This document shows, piece by piece, positions 25,743 through 34,358 of a DNA stretch of 64,000 nucleotides. The position numbers and the translations under genes were made by a program. Position 1 is the stretch's first letter; each line of letters starts with the position of its first letter. Source of the DNA: Bog-159 sp963709155 (lineage in GTDB: Bacteria; Acidobacteriota; Terriglobia; Bryobacterales; Bryobacteraceae); the NCBI GenBank assembly GCA_963709155.1, contig CAVPVD010000010.1:744001-808000 (forward strand), in the 5' to 3' direction. The notes under the pieces are model-generated. The model ran no database searches. It saw nothing but the letters and a program-made list of their open reading frames with translations, and was not told the origin of the DNA.

Positions 25743-26667
25743 CCGTATCTGTATCCTGTTGCTCATTTGCTGGCGGGCGGGGGCGCAAACCCCCGCCCCC
25801 ACTCCGGCCGGCGCCCCGGCCGCTCAGCAGTATGTCGGCTCGGAAACCTGCCAGCCGTGCCACGAAGACATCTACAACGCTTTCCAAAAGAGTCCGCACA
25901 AGTTGGTCGACACTCAAAAACGCCGCGGCTGGGAGACCAAAGCCTGCGAGTCCTGCCATGGTCCTGGCGGCAAACACGCCGCATCGGCCGACAAGGCGGA
26001 CATCGTCAACCCGGCCCACCTCGCTCCAGCCGAGGCCGATCGCGACTGCCTGAAGTGCCACCTGAATCAGCCCACCCACATCGGCCGCATAGAGAGCAGC
26101 CACGCGAAAAACGAAGTTGCGTGCACCGCCTGCCATTCCATCCACGCGCACGGTCCAAACGGCTTGGTGCCCAGGAGAATGGCGGCGATCAACGAGCTCT
26201 GCGCAAGCTGCCACACGGCGGAGTGGGCCGAGTTCCAGCGGCCTTACAAACACCGTCTGCCCGAAGGCGCCATGTCCTGCGTGGACTGCCATAATCCGCA
26301 CGGGACCATCCAGCGCGCCTCCGCACAGTCTTTTGCCGCCAATGAACCAGGATGCTTCCGCTGCCACGGCAACCTGCGCGGTCCGTTCACGTTTGAGCAT
26401 GCCCCCATGCGCTTGGAAGGCTGTACCGCCTGCCACGAGCCGCACGGCTCCGCCAACCCGCGCATGCTCATCCGCGCGGAAGTCCGCTACCTCTGCCTGG
26501 AGTGTCACGCGAACCTGCCATCCGCACCCGGGCCGATGAAGAACCCTCCCGCGCTGGGCGGCGTCCCGCCCGCGTTTCACGACCTGTTCAGTCCGCAGTT
26601 CCAGAACTGCACCGTATGCCATAACAAGATCCACGGGTCTTACGTGAACCAGGAGTTGCTCAAATGA
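25732..26667 (+). CDS. MtrA/DmsE-family periplasmic decahaem cytochrome
   Basis: The 311-residue protein has a signal sequence (MRSNRICILLLICWRAGAQ) and ten CXXCH sites: CQPCH, CESCH, CLKCH, CTACH, CASCH, CVDCH, CFRCH, CTACH, CLECH and CTVCH. Length, haem count and the opening 'YVGSETCQPCHEDIYNAFQK' match the DmsE/MtrA/PioA family. That family forms a haem wire inside the MtrB barrel and joins periplasmic electron carriers to the outer cytochrome. The ATG lies inside the end of the previous gene, and its stop overlaps the next start (ATGA), so the three genes are translationally coupled. Confidence 0.95.
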   Translation: MRSNRICILLLICWRAGAQTPAPTPAGAPAAQQYVGSETCQPCHEDIYNAFQKSPHKLVDTQKRRGWETKACESCHGPGGKHAASADKADIVNPAHLAPAEADRDCLKCHLNQPTHIGRIESSHAKNEVACTACHSIHAHGPNGLVPRRMAAINELCASCHTAEWAEFQRPYKHRLPEGAMSCVDCHNPHGTIQRASAQSFAANEPGCFRCHGNLRGPFTFEHAPMRLEGCTACHEPHGSANPRMLIRAEVRYLCLECHANLPSAPGPMKNPPALGGVPPAFHDLFSPQFQNCTVCHNKIHGSYVNQELLK

Positions 26668-28688
26668 GGTGCTTATTGGCTTTGTTTGTCACAATTCCGC
26701 TGTTGGCACAAACGACGGCTCCGCAGCCGCCGGCACAAACGCCCCCATCGCAGCCGGCCGCCGCCCCTGCACAGGCGCCTCCCCCTGCCGCCACCACCGC
26801 GGAGGCCGCCGCGCCCACCCCGTCCACCGAGCCCTGGATCACCGGCACCCTGGACCTCGGCTACCGCTTCACCAGCGTGGGCGGCGACAACGACGTCTAT
26901 CGCAGCGTGGTGAATTTGGGCCAGGGCCCCCGCCTGCTAGGCCTGGATCTCATGATCGTCGATCCCAAGAAGCGGCTCTTCGATCGTCTGGAAGTGCGCG
27001 CCAACAACTGGGGCGGCGATCCCTACAACACCGTCCATGTGAATGCCTCCAAGCAGGGCATCTACGATTTCAACTTCGACTACCGCGATATCGCCTACTT
27101 CAACTTACTCCCGTCCTTCGCCGATCCTCTGCTTGGTACCGGTCTCGTTCTCGATGAAGACTCCTATTTTTCCCGCCGCCGCATGAGCGATTTCCAGTTG
27201 GATCTGCTACCCGGCCATCGCATCATTCCCTACCTCGACTATGGCCGCGATTCCGGCCAGGGCACCGGCATCACCACCTTCGTCTCCGACGTGAACCAGT
27301 ACCCCGTCGCCGACCGCACCTTCGATAAGACCGACAACTACCGCGGTGGCGTGCGCCTGGAGTTCAATCGCTTCCACGCCACGCTGGAGCAGGGTGGCAC
27401 CACTCTCCGCGACGACCAGTCGGCTTACGATTCCACCGCTAATTACGGCAACAACTATCAGCCGTACTTTGGCCAGACGCTCGACCTGTCCAGCCTGGCG
27501 CAGGCTTACGGCATCCGCGGCAGCAGCATCTATAGCAAGGTCCTGTTTACCTCCAACCCATTCTCGTGGATGGATCTTTCCGGCCAGTTTCTATACAGCC
27601 TGCCCAACACAAGCGTCAACTACACCCAGGTCGATACCGGTAGTCTCGTGTTGCAGGAGGCCATCCTGTTTTATACCGGAGAACAGGCCCTGGGCTTCGC
27701 CGCGGGAAAACAGCCACACACTGCCGGCAGCTTGGGGTTCGAGTTGCGCCCCATGAAGCGCCTGCGCGTCCTCGAGTCCTGGATGACCGACCGCATGCAT
27801 ACTTCCGCGGCGGGGTTGGTCACCGACATGATTCTGCAGCCCCTCACCGCCGCCCAGACCACTCTCACGCCGCTGGCCAGTTTGCTCGTGATGAACTACA
27901 ACCAGGAGCAGACCGACGTATTGTTCGAAGTCACCCATAAGCTCACGCTGCGCGGTGGCTTTCGTTATGTATGGGGCAATGCCGAAACGGACGCTGCGCT
28001 GATCTCGGGACCCGGCCAGGAATCGAGCGACCTGCGCCAGCAGGTCGGCTTGGCGGGCGTCAACTTCCGCGCCACCCAAAAGCTCTCGGCCAACGTGGAT
28101 TTCGAGGGCGCGGCTACGGACCACGCCTACTTCCGTACCAGCCTCTACAACTACCAGAAGATGCGCGCCCGCGCGCGTTATCAACTCGCCTCTACACTGG
28201 CTTTGCAGGCGAGTTTTTCCGTGTTGAACAATCAGAATCCCACGGCCGGCATCAATTACAGTTTCCTGAGCCGGCAGAATTCCCTATCGGCGTCATGGAC
28301 TCCCTCGAAGCGTATCGGCATCCTGGGCGAATACACCCGTTCGACACTTTATTCCAACATCAACTATCTGGAGCCCGAATTCCTCACCGCCGAGACATCT
28401 CTCTACCGCGATAATGCCCACAATGCCAGTGCCCTGATCGATCTGGCCCTGCCCGGCTATGCGAAGCTCGCGCCACACCTGGCCTTCGGCGGGTCGCTTT
28501 TCCTCTCGTCCGGCAGCCGCCCGACCACTTATTACCAGCCGCTCGCGCGCCTGCTGCTGCCGCTGCACAAGGGTATCGCCTGGAAATCCGAATACCGCTA
28601 CTACGGCTACGGCGAAACGTTCTACGAATTAGAAGGCTTTCGCGCCCACATCTTCCAGACCGGCATCACCCTTGGCACAGGGCTTTAG
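26664..28688 (+). CDS. MtrB/PioB-family outer-membrane beta-barrel
   Basis: The 674-residue protein has a signal peptide (MRCLLALFVTIPLLAQ), a Pro/Ala-rich linker of about 40 residues, and then many amphipathic beta strands with aromatic girdles ('WITGTLDLGYRFTSVGGDN', 'RLEVRANNWGGDPYNTVHV'), ending 'FQTGITLGTGL' with the strand-like terminus of outer-membrane proteins. Length and position directly after an MtrA-like gene identify the decahaem-associated barrel that sheathes the cytochrome. No CXXC pair like the one near the start of Shewanella MtrB is seen. The ATGA overlap with the MtrA gene supports one operon. Confidence 0.9.
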   Translation: MRCLLALFVTIPLLAQTTAPQPPAQTPPSQPAAAPAQAPPPAATTAEAAAPTPSTEPWITGTLDLGYRFTSVGGDNDVYRSVVNLGQGPRLLGLDLMIVDPKKRLFDRLEVRANNWGGDPYNTVHVNASKQGIYDFNFDYRDIAYFNLLPSFADPLLGTGLVLDEDSYFSRRRMSDFQLDLLPGHRIIPYLDYGRDSGQGTGITTFVSDVNQYPVADRTFDKTDNYRGGVRLEFNRFHATLEQGGTTLRDDQSAYDSTANYGNNYQPYFGQTLDLSSLAQAYGIRGSSIYSKVLFTSNPFSWMDLSGQFLYSLPNTSVNYTQVDTGSLVLQEAILFYTGEQALGFAAGKQPHTAGSLGFELRPMKRLRVLESWMTDRMHTSAAGLVTDMILQPLTAAQTTLTPLASLLVMNYNQEQTDVLFEVTHKLTLRGGFRYVWGNAETDAALISGPGQESSDLRQQVGLAGVNFRATQKLSANVDFEGAATDHAYFRTSLYNYQKMRARARYQLASTLALQASFSVLNNQNPTAGINYSFLSRQNSLSASWTPSKRIGILGEYTRSTLYSNINYLEPEFLTAETSLYRDNAHNASALIDLALPGYAKLAPHLAFGGSLFLSSGSRPTTYYQPLARLLLPLHKGIAWKSEYRYYGYGETFYELEGFRAHIFQTGITLGTGL

Positions 28689-28709
28689 CGTTAGGGTTAT
28701 TATCACAAT

Positions 28710-29621
28710 GTGAAGACTTCCCGTATCGTTCTCTCGTTCGCCATCCTGATCGCCGCCGGAGTGGCGGTCTACTTCATTTTTCCTCCCGTTAGACTTTGGG
28801 CGCTGGTGGTGGCCGGACACAGCCCGGTCTGCCCGATGTCGCATGCCGTGCAGTCGCGCGCCAACGTGGTTGAGAAGGAGCGCATCAAGGACCGCATGCT
28901 GGCCGGCAGCCACCTGTTGAAAGAAGACAGCGGCCTGGAATTGTGGAGTACCCCCAAGGGCAACTTCTGGATCCCGAAGGGTAACCGCTTTGTGCTGCCG
29001 TTCAACCTGGCGGAGATGGAGCAGCACATCTACGGGAGCGGAGAACATTTCATTCACACCGGAGACGTGGTGCTGGATTGCGGCGCCAGCGACGGGGATT
29101 TCACGCGCGAGGCGCTGACGGCCGGAGCGGAGACCGTAGTGTCGGTCGAGATCTCACCCGGAAGCGCGGAATGCATCCGCCGGAATTTGGCCGCCGAAGT
29201 GGCCGCCGGCCGCGTCATCGTGTACCCCAAAGGCGTGTGGGACAAGGACGATACCCTGACCTTAAACGTGGACGATACCAACTTCGCCGCCAACAGCGTG
29301 GTCATGCGCCCGGAAACGTCGCATCCCAGCGTGCTGGTACCCCTGACCACCATCGATAAGCTGGTGGCAGAGTTGAAACTGCCGCGCGTGGACTTCATCA
29401 AGATGGACATTGAGGGCGCGGAAGTCCCGGCGCTGGCCGGCGCGCACGAGACAATTGCCCGGTTTAAGCCGCGCCTGGCGATCGCCACCGAGCACAAACC
29501 GGATGACGAGTACACCATTCCCGCGGCCGTGCGAAAAATCCGCGCGGATTACCAGATGGAGTGCGGTCCGTGCCTGGAGGCCAAGGGCCATGTGCGGCCG
29601 GATGTCTTGTATTTCTGGTAG
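28710..29621 (+). CDS. FkbM-family methyltransferase with N-terminal membrane anchor
   Basis: The 303-residue protein starts at GTG 28710 with a membrane helix (about residues 7-32), then an AdoMet-binding domain: 'GDVVLDCGASDGDFTREAL', 'TVVSVEISPGSAECIRRNL' and the FkbM-typical 'VDFIKMDIEGAEVPALAGA'. Family members O-methylate sugars or small molecules. It follows the Mtr-like operon by 21 bases, but its function suggests no link to electron transfer. The substrate is unknown; an envelope glycan is one option given the anchor. Confidence 0.85.
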   Translation: MKTSRIVLSFAILIAAGVAVYFIFPPVRLWALVVAGHSPVCPMSHAVQSRANVVEKERIKDRMLAGSHLLKEDSGLELWSTPKGNFWIPKGNRFVLPFNLAEMEQHIYGSGEHFIHTGDVVLDCGASDGDFTREALTAGAETVVSVEISPGSAECIRRNLAAEVAAGRVIVYPKGVWDKDDTLTLNVDDTNFAANSVVMRPETSHPSVLVPLTTIDKLVAELKLPRVDFIKMDIEGAEVPALAGAHETIARFKPRLAIATEHKPDDEYTIPAAVRKIRADYQMECGPCLEAKGHVRPDVLYFW

Positions 29622-29677
29622 GATGGCGAACCGAATCGCACCGCGACCGAAGCCGGCCTATGCTACCGTGAACTGGA

Positions 29678-30073
29678 ATGCCGCTCAACCCGGACCCCGT
29701 CATCTTCCGCGCCGTGGTTTCCACCATCGTGCCGGAAGCGGCGGTCCTCGATGAGTTGGGCTGGCGCGACGTTCTTCAAGTCATAGAATCCCTTCTGCGC
29801 GACCGTCCCGAATCGCTTAAGCGCCAGATCCGCATCTTCCTCCGCGCGATCGAGTGGCTGCCCGTGGTCCGTTACGGCCGCCCGTTCACGCGCCTCGATC
29901 CGAACATCCGTGCGCGCGTCCTCGCCCACCTCGAAAGCGATCGCATTCAGAAGGTCCGCGTCGGCTTCTGGGGACTGCGCACCCTCGTGCTGGCCGGCTA
30001 CTACGGCCGGCCGCAGGCCGCCCAGGCCATCGGTTACGCCGCCGGCCCGCGAGGCTGGGAGGCGCTCCGGTGA
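29678..30073 (+). CDS. Small accessory subunit of the GMC oxidoreductase (gluconate-dehydrogenase subunit 3-like)
   Basis: This 131-residue helical protein ends 'YYGRPQAAQAIGYAAGPRGW', similar in style to the tail of gluconate 2-dehydrogenase subunit 3 family proteins that pair with flavin GMC subunits. It has no Tat or Sec signal. Its stop overlaps the GTG start of the GMC gene (GTGA at 30070), which strongly suggests that the two products act together. The family call rests on pattern and context, not on a definite motif, so moderate confidence is given. Confidence 0.65.
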   Translation: MPLNPDPVIFRAVVSTIVPEAAVLDELGWRDVLQVIESLLRDRPESLKRQIRIFLRAIEWLPVVRYGRPFTRLDPNIRARVLAHLESDRIQKVRVGFWGLRTLVLAGYYGRPQAAQAIGYAAGPRGWEALR

Positions 30074-31575
30074 AGCGGGTCGCCTACGATATCGCGATCG
30101 TCGGCTCGGGCGCGGGCGGCGGCACGGTGGCGCAGGAACTCTCGCCGCTCTGCCGCCAGGGCTTACGCATCGCCGTGCTCGAAAAAGGACCCCGCCTGCG
30201 TGACGAGGAATTCACCGGCCGCGAACTCGAGATGGCCGGTGCGCTCTACGAAGACGGCGGCGGATTCCTCACTTCCGATGGCGCCATGACCATCGCCTTC
30301 GGTTGCGCCTACGGCGGCTCCACGGTGGTCTACACCGGCACTTCCATGCTGCCCCCGGAACGCGTCATCCGCCGCTGGGATGTACCCGGCCTGACGCACG
30401 CCGACCTGGATTGCCGCGCGCGCAAATTCATGGCCGAGAACAACGTGCACTTGCTCGCGGACGATCTCGTCAACGAGAACAACAAGCTGTTCGTGGCCGG
30501 CTGCCACAAGCTGAACTACGATGTGCGGCAATTCCCGGTGAACATCAAGGGTTGCCGCGGATCCAGCCTCTGCAATCTGGGCTGCCCCAATCAGGCCAAG
30601 CAGGGCACCGATCGGGTGCAGTTGCCGCGCGCCGAAGCGAACGGCGTGGAAGTGGTGCCCCGCTGCCAGGTGTTGACCGTCGGCGAGAAGACTCTGGCCG
30701 TGCGCGTGGCTGCAAAGCCCGCCGGCGCGAAAGGCGATCCCTCGCCGTGGGAGCCGGGCGATTACCAGATCGACGCCAAAATCGTGGTGCTTTGCGCGGG
30801 AGCCGTGAACACGCCGGCGCTGCTGTTGCGCTCCGGAATGGAGCAGCGCCTCCCGCGGCTGGGCTACGGTTTCACCACGCATCCCGCGTTCATCATCGTG
30901 GGCGAGCAGGCTCGTCCCATCACCAACTTCGTCGGTTTTCCCAAAAGCTATTACGTCAACCAGTTCGCCGAAAGCGGCCATTTCGTGCTCGAAACCTGCA
31001 TGTATTTTCCGTTTATCACGGCCAAGAGCATGGCGGGTTTCGGCGCGCCGCATAGCGCCTTCATGCGGGCCTTCCCGCGCCTGCAGATGATCCTGGTACT
31101 GGCCTGCGACGAAGCCGATGTTTACAACCGCGTGGCCATCGATAAAGCCGGCCGCCCGGTAGTGCATTACCGCTTCCAGCACGAGGCCGTCAGCGGCCTG
31201 ATTGGCGGCGCGGTCGCCGCGGCCAAAATCCTGTTCGCGGCGGGAGCCCAGCGCGTCCACATGCCGGTCGCCCGCGAGACTACCATTGAAGCCGCCGACG
31301 CCGCGCGCCTGCCGGAAATCGCCGCCGCCGCAAAATTCACCCCGGGCAAGACGCCTGTATCCGCCGCGCATCCGCAGGGCGGCTGCGGCATGGGCGGCGG
31401 CCCGCACGATTCCGTGACCGATTCTTACGGCCGCGTGCACGGCCTGCCCTGGCTGTTCGTCGCGGATGCCAGCCTCTTTCCCAATTCTCTCGAAATCAAT
31501 CCCTACGTCACCATCATGGCGCTGGCCGATCGCGTGGCCCAGCGCATCCGGGAGGAGGTCCCCGCGCTTCTATGA
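30070..31575 (+). CDS. GMC-family FAD-dependent oxidoreductase
   Basis: The 501-residue flavoprotein has an N-terminal dinucleotide fold ('YDIAIVGSGAGGGTVAQEL'), 'GCAYGGSTVVYTGTS', the cysteine-containing 'CRGSSLCNLGCPNQAKQG' seen in cholesterol-oxidase-like and glucose-dehydrogenase-like GMC enzymes, and the active-site region 'AAHPQGGCGMG' with 'SLEINPYVTIMALADRVA' at the end. It would oxidise an alcohol or sugar hydroxyl. The GTG at 30070 is coupled to the preceding small gene; the frame is open further upstream over that gene. The stop overlaps the ThDP enzyme start (ATGA), so a three-gene pathway is likely. Substrate unknown. Confidence 0.85.
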   Translation: MKRVAYDIAIVGSGAGGGTVAQELSPLCRQGLRIAVLEKGPRLRDEEFTGRELEMAGALYEDGGGFLTSDGAMTIAFGCAYGGSTVVYTGTSMLPPERVIRRWDVPGLTHADLDCRARKFMAENNVHLLADDLVNENNKLFVAGCHKLNYDVRQFPVNIKGCRGSSLCNLGCPNQAKQGTDRVQLPRAEANGVEVVPRCQVLTVGEKTLAVRVAAKPAGAKGDPSPWEPGDYQIDAKIVVLCAGAVNTPALLLRSGMEQRLPRLGYGFTTHPAFIIVGEQARPITNFVGFPKSYYVNQFAESGHFVLETCMYFPFITAKSMAGFGAPHSAFMRAFPRLQMILVLACDEADVYNRVAIDKAGRPVVHYRFQHEAVSGLIGGAVAAAKILFAAGAQRVHMPVARETTIEAADAARLPEIAAAAKFTPGKTPVSAAHPQGGCGMGGGPHDSVTDSYGRVHGLPWLFVADASLFPNSLEINPYVTIMALADRVAQRIREEVPALL

Positions 31576-33290
31576 AAATGACCGGCGCAGACATTGTCGT
31601 GCGCGCCCTGGAGGACGAAGGCATTCCCTTCACCTTCGGCATCCCCGGCACCCACAACATCGAACTCTATGACTCGCTCGCCCGCTCCGCCAAGGTTCGC
31701 CCGATCCTGGTTACCGACGAGCAGAGTGCATCCTTCATGGCCGATGGCGTGGCCCGTTCATCCGGAATGCTGGCCGCGGCCAATGTAGTCCCGGGCGCCG
31801 GCCTCACCCACGCGCTTTCCGGAATCGCCGAGGCCTATCTGGATGGCATCCCCATGCTGGTATTGGCCTGCGGCATCCGGCGCGACACCGGCAAAGCTTA
31901 TCAACTCCACGCTGTCGATCAACAGGCCATCGCCCGTCCCGTGACCAAGGCGCAGTTCCTGATCGAGAAAGGCGCGGACCTTTATTCGACGATCCGCCAT
32001 GCTTGCCGCGTCGCGCGCACCGCGCCCGCCGGCCCGGTCTTCGTGGAAGTCCCAGCCGAGCACTATATCTTCCGTCATGACGTGGACCTGGAAGCCTGGC
32101 GCGACGGGCCCGATGCCGCCGCCACGTTCCGCGCGGCCGATCTCGACCAGGCGCGTAGTCTGTTGGCGGCCTGCCGCCATCCGCTTCTGTATTTCGGGCT
32201 TGGGGCCGCGGGAGCCGGCGCCGATCTGGTCGCGCTGGCTGAGCGTCTCGAAGCGCCCGTCGCCACCACGTTTGAAGGTAAAAGCATCTTTCCCGAGAGT
32301 CATCCGCTCTGGCTGTGGTGCGGATTCGGCGCCGCCGCTCCAAAGTTCGTGCAGAAGATTGCCCAGGGCGGCGACCTGACGCTGGCCATCGGCTGCCGCT
32401 TCTCCGAAGTGGGCACCGGAAGTTACGGCCTTCAGATGCCCGGCAAGCTAATTCATGTGGACATCGACCCTGCCTCGCTCGATAAAAACTACCGCGCCGA
32501 TTTACCGGTGGTGGCCGATGCGCCTGCATTTATCGCCGCGTTACTGAATAACCTTCCCGCGCGGGGATCCGACCCGCAGCTCCGCGAAGCCATCCGCGAG
32601 GGCCATGCGAAAGTATGGTCCGGATGGGCCGCGCCCGCGGACGCCGAAAAAGTCACACCGCCGCAGTTACTCAAGGCCGTACAGCAGTTGGTGGGGCCCA
32701 CGGCGATTTACACGACCGACAGCGGCAATGGCACTTTTCTGGCGGTCGAGTGCCTGCGCCTCGACCATCCGCGCTCCTTCCTGGCGCCCATCGACTATTC
32801 TTGTATGGGATACGCCGTGCCGGCCGCTCTGGGAGCCGCTCTGGCGTGTCCAGGACGCCCCGTCGTGTCGCTGGCGGGCGATGGCGCGTTCCTCATGACC
32901 GGCCTGGAATTGCTGACCGCCGCGCAACTCCAGTTGCCCCTGATGGTGTTGCTGCTGCGCGACCGCGAACTGGCGCAGATCGCCCAGTTCCAGCAGACGG
33001 CCCTGGGCCGCAAGAGCTGCAGCGAGCTGCCCGATTACGATCTGCCGGCCCTCTGCCGCGCCGTTGGCGTCGAATATCTGATGATGGCGAAGAATGCGGA
33101 GATCGACCCGATCCTGCGCCAGGCTCGTGCGTTGACGGAAGCCAGACGGCCGGTGGTGGTGGAAGTGGCTATCGACTACTCGCGGAAAACGTACTTCACC
33201 GACGGAGTGGTGCGGGTGAACCTGGCCCGCCTGCCCTGGCCGGATCGCTTGCGCATGGTCGTGCGCGCCTTGTCCCGCCGCCTGAGTTAA
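31572..33290 (+). CDS. Thiamine-diphosphate enzyme (acetolactate synthase/decarboxylase-like)
   Basis: The 572-residue protein has the three-domain layout of the ALS/pyruvate oxidase family. 'FTFGIPGTHNIELYDSL' and the catalytic Glu in 'LVTDEQSASFMADGVA' form the Pyr domain, and 'LAGDGAFLMTGLELLTAAQL' begins the PP-domain metal-ThDP motif. The usual NN at the end of that motif is replaced by 'LRDREL', which marks it as a divergent member rather than a standard IlvB. There is no regulatory IlvN partner. Being coupled to a GMC dehydrogenase suggests carboligation or decarboxylation of a product of that enzyme; the reaction cannot be named. Confidence 0.82.
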   Translation: MKMTGADIVVRALEDEGIPFTFGIPGTHNIELYDSLARSAKVRPILVTDEQSASFMADGVARSSGMLAAANVVPGAGLTHALSGIAEAYLDGIPMLVLACGIRRDTGKAYQLHAVDQQAIARPVTKAQFLIEKGADLYSTIRHACRVARTAPAGPVFVEVPAEHYIFRHDVDLEAWRDGPDAAATFRAADLDQARSLLAACRHPLLYFGLGAAGAGADLVALAERLEAPVATTFEGKSIFPESHPLWLWCGFGAAAPKFVQKIAQGGDLTLAIGCRFSEVGTGSYGLQMPGKLIHVDIDPASLDKNYRADLPVVADAPAFIAALLNNLPARGSDPQLREAIREGHAKVWSGWAAPADAEKVTPPQLLKAVQQLVGPTAIYTTDSGNGTFLAVECLRLDHPRSFLAPIDYSCMGYAVPAALGAALACPGRPVVSLAGDGAFLMTGLELLTAAQLQLPLMVLLLRDRELAQIAQFQQTALGRKSCSELPDYDLPALCRAVGVEYLMMAKNAEIDPILRQARALTEARRPVVVEVAIDYSRKTYFTDGVVRVNLARLPWPDRLRMVVRALSRRLS

Positions 33291-33296
33291 GTCTTC

Positions 33297-33339
33297 GTGG
33301 CGCACGCTTCAGCGTGTCGGCGGGACTTTTAAGTCCCGC
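33297..33339 (+). repeat. Interspersed repeat A, copy 1
   Basis: This 43-bp element consists of GTGGCGCACGCTTCAGCGTG, then TCGGCGGGACTTTTAAGTCC and CGC. It contains two palindromes (GCACGCTTCAGCGTG and GGGACTTTTAAGTCCC). Nearly the same sequence lies at 54713-54755 and a truncated copy at 48924-48939, always between genes. It follows the ThDP enzyme stop by six bases and could act as a hairpin in the transcript. Confidence 0.75.
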
Positions 33340-33373
33340 TTGCATTTAGGCGAACAAAAGGCGAAAATAGACC

Positions 33374-34342
33374 ATGCCCGAACTCATCGGCATCGCCCGC
33401 ATGGCCTCCCAAAGCGCTCTCCTCGAAGCCAAGTCCGAGGTCGAGTACTTCGAAATCGGCGCCCGCAGCATCCTCAATCGCACCCGGCCCAACATGCCGT
33501 TTCAATGGACCGTCAATCCCTATCGCGGCTGCGAATTTGGCTGCCAATACTGTTACGCGCGCTACACCCACGAGTTTATGGGCATGGAAAACGGGCGCGA
33601 TTTCGAATTCAAGATCTACGCCAAAGCCGCCGCGCCCGATATCCTGCGCCGCGAGTTGCGCAAACTGGATCGCGCCGACCACATCGCCATCGGCACGGCC
33701 ACCGACCCCTACCAGCCCGCCGAGCGGCGCTTCCGGCGCACGCGCGCCATCCTGGAAGTCTTCGCCGGCGAGAAGGGCCGCCGCTTGTCGATCACCAGTA
33801 AATCGGACCTGGTGGTGCGCGATCTGGACCTGCTCGGCGAAATCGCCCGCCGCAACGTGTTGTCCATCAACATCACGGTCACCACGCTCAACCGCCGCCT
33901 CGCGCGGCTGATGGAACCACGCGCCCCACGGCCGGACCTGCGCCTGGCTGCCGTCCACGCCCTGGCGGAAGCCGGCATCGCGGTCGGTGTCTTCCCGAAC
34001 CCCATCCTGCCGATGATCACCGACTCCGCAGAAAGTCTCGATGCCCTGGCTGGCGCGGCGCGCCACGCGGGCGCGCAATATTTCGGCGGCGGTCCGCTAT
34101 TCCTGATGCCCTCCGCCCAGAAGATTTTCTTCCCGTTCCTCGAGAAGCGCTTTCCGCATCTGGCCGGCCCTTACCGGGAGATGTATGCGCATAGCGCCTA
34201 TCTTGGTCCGGGCTATAAAGCGCAATTGCGCGAACGCGTGGCGCGCATCCGCGAACGCCACGGCCTCGGTTCCGCGCCGGTCGAGTATCGTCCGGAACTG
34301 TGGGAAGGCGAAGAGCAGGGCACCCTCTTTCCGTTACAGTGA
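33374..34342 (+). CDS. SPL-family radical SAM protein
   Basis: The 322-residue protein has the radical SAM cluster motif in 'NPYRGCEFGCQYCYARYTHE' (C-x3-C-x2-C), preceded by 'ARSILNRTRP' and followed by 'IAIGTATDPYQPAERRFRRT', a pattern of the Rv2578c/PA0069 group related to spore photoproduct lyase. These proteins are widespread and their reaction is mostly unknown; DNA repair has been suggested for the related SplB. It is 16 bp upstream of queA on the same strand, but the functional tie is unclear. The ATG at 33374 is the first good start after repeat A. Confidence 0.85.
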   Translation: MPELIGIARMASQSALLEAKSEVEYFEIGARSILNRTRPNMPFQWTVNPYRGCEFGCQYCYARYTHEFMGMENGRDFEFKIYAKAAAPDILRRELRKLDRADHIAIGTATDPYQPAERRFRRTRAILEVFAGEKGRRLSITSKSDLVVRDLDLLGEIARRNVLSINITVTTLNRRLARLMEPRAPRPDLRLAAVHALAEAGIAVGVFPNPILPMITDSAESLDALAGAARHAGAQYFGGGPLFLMPSAQKIFFPFLEKRFPHLAGPYREMYAHSAYLGPGYKAQLRERVARIRERHGLGSAPVEYRPELWEGEEQGTLFPLQ

Positions 34343-34358
34343 AATCAGGTCTCCAAGA

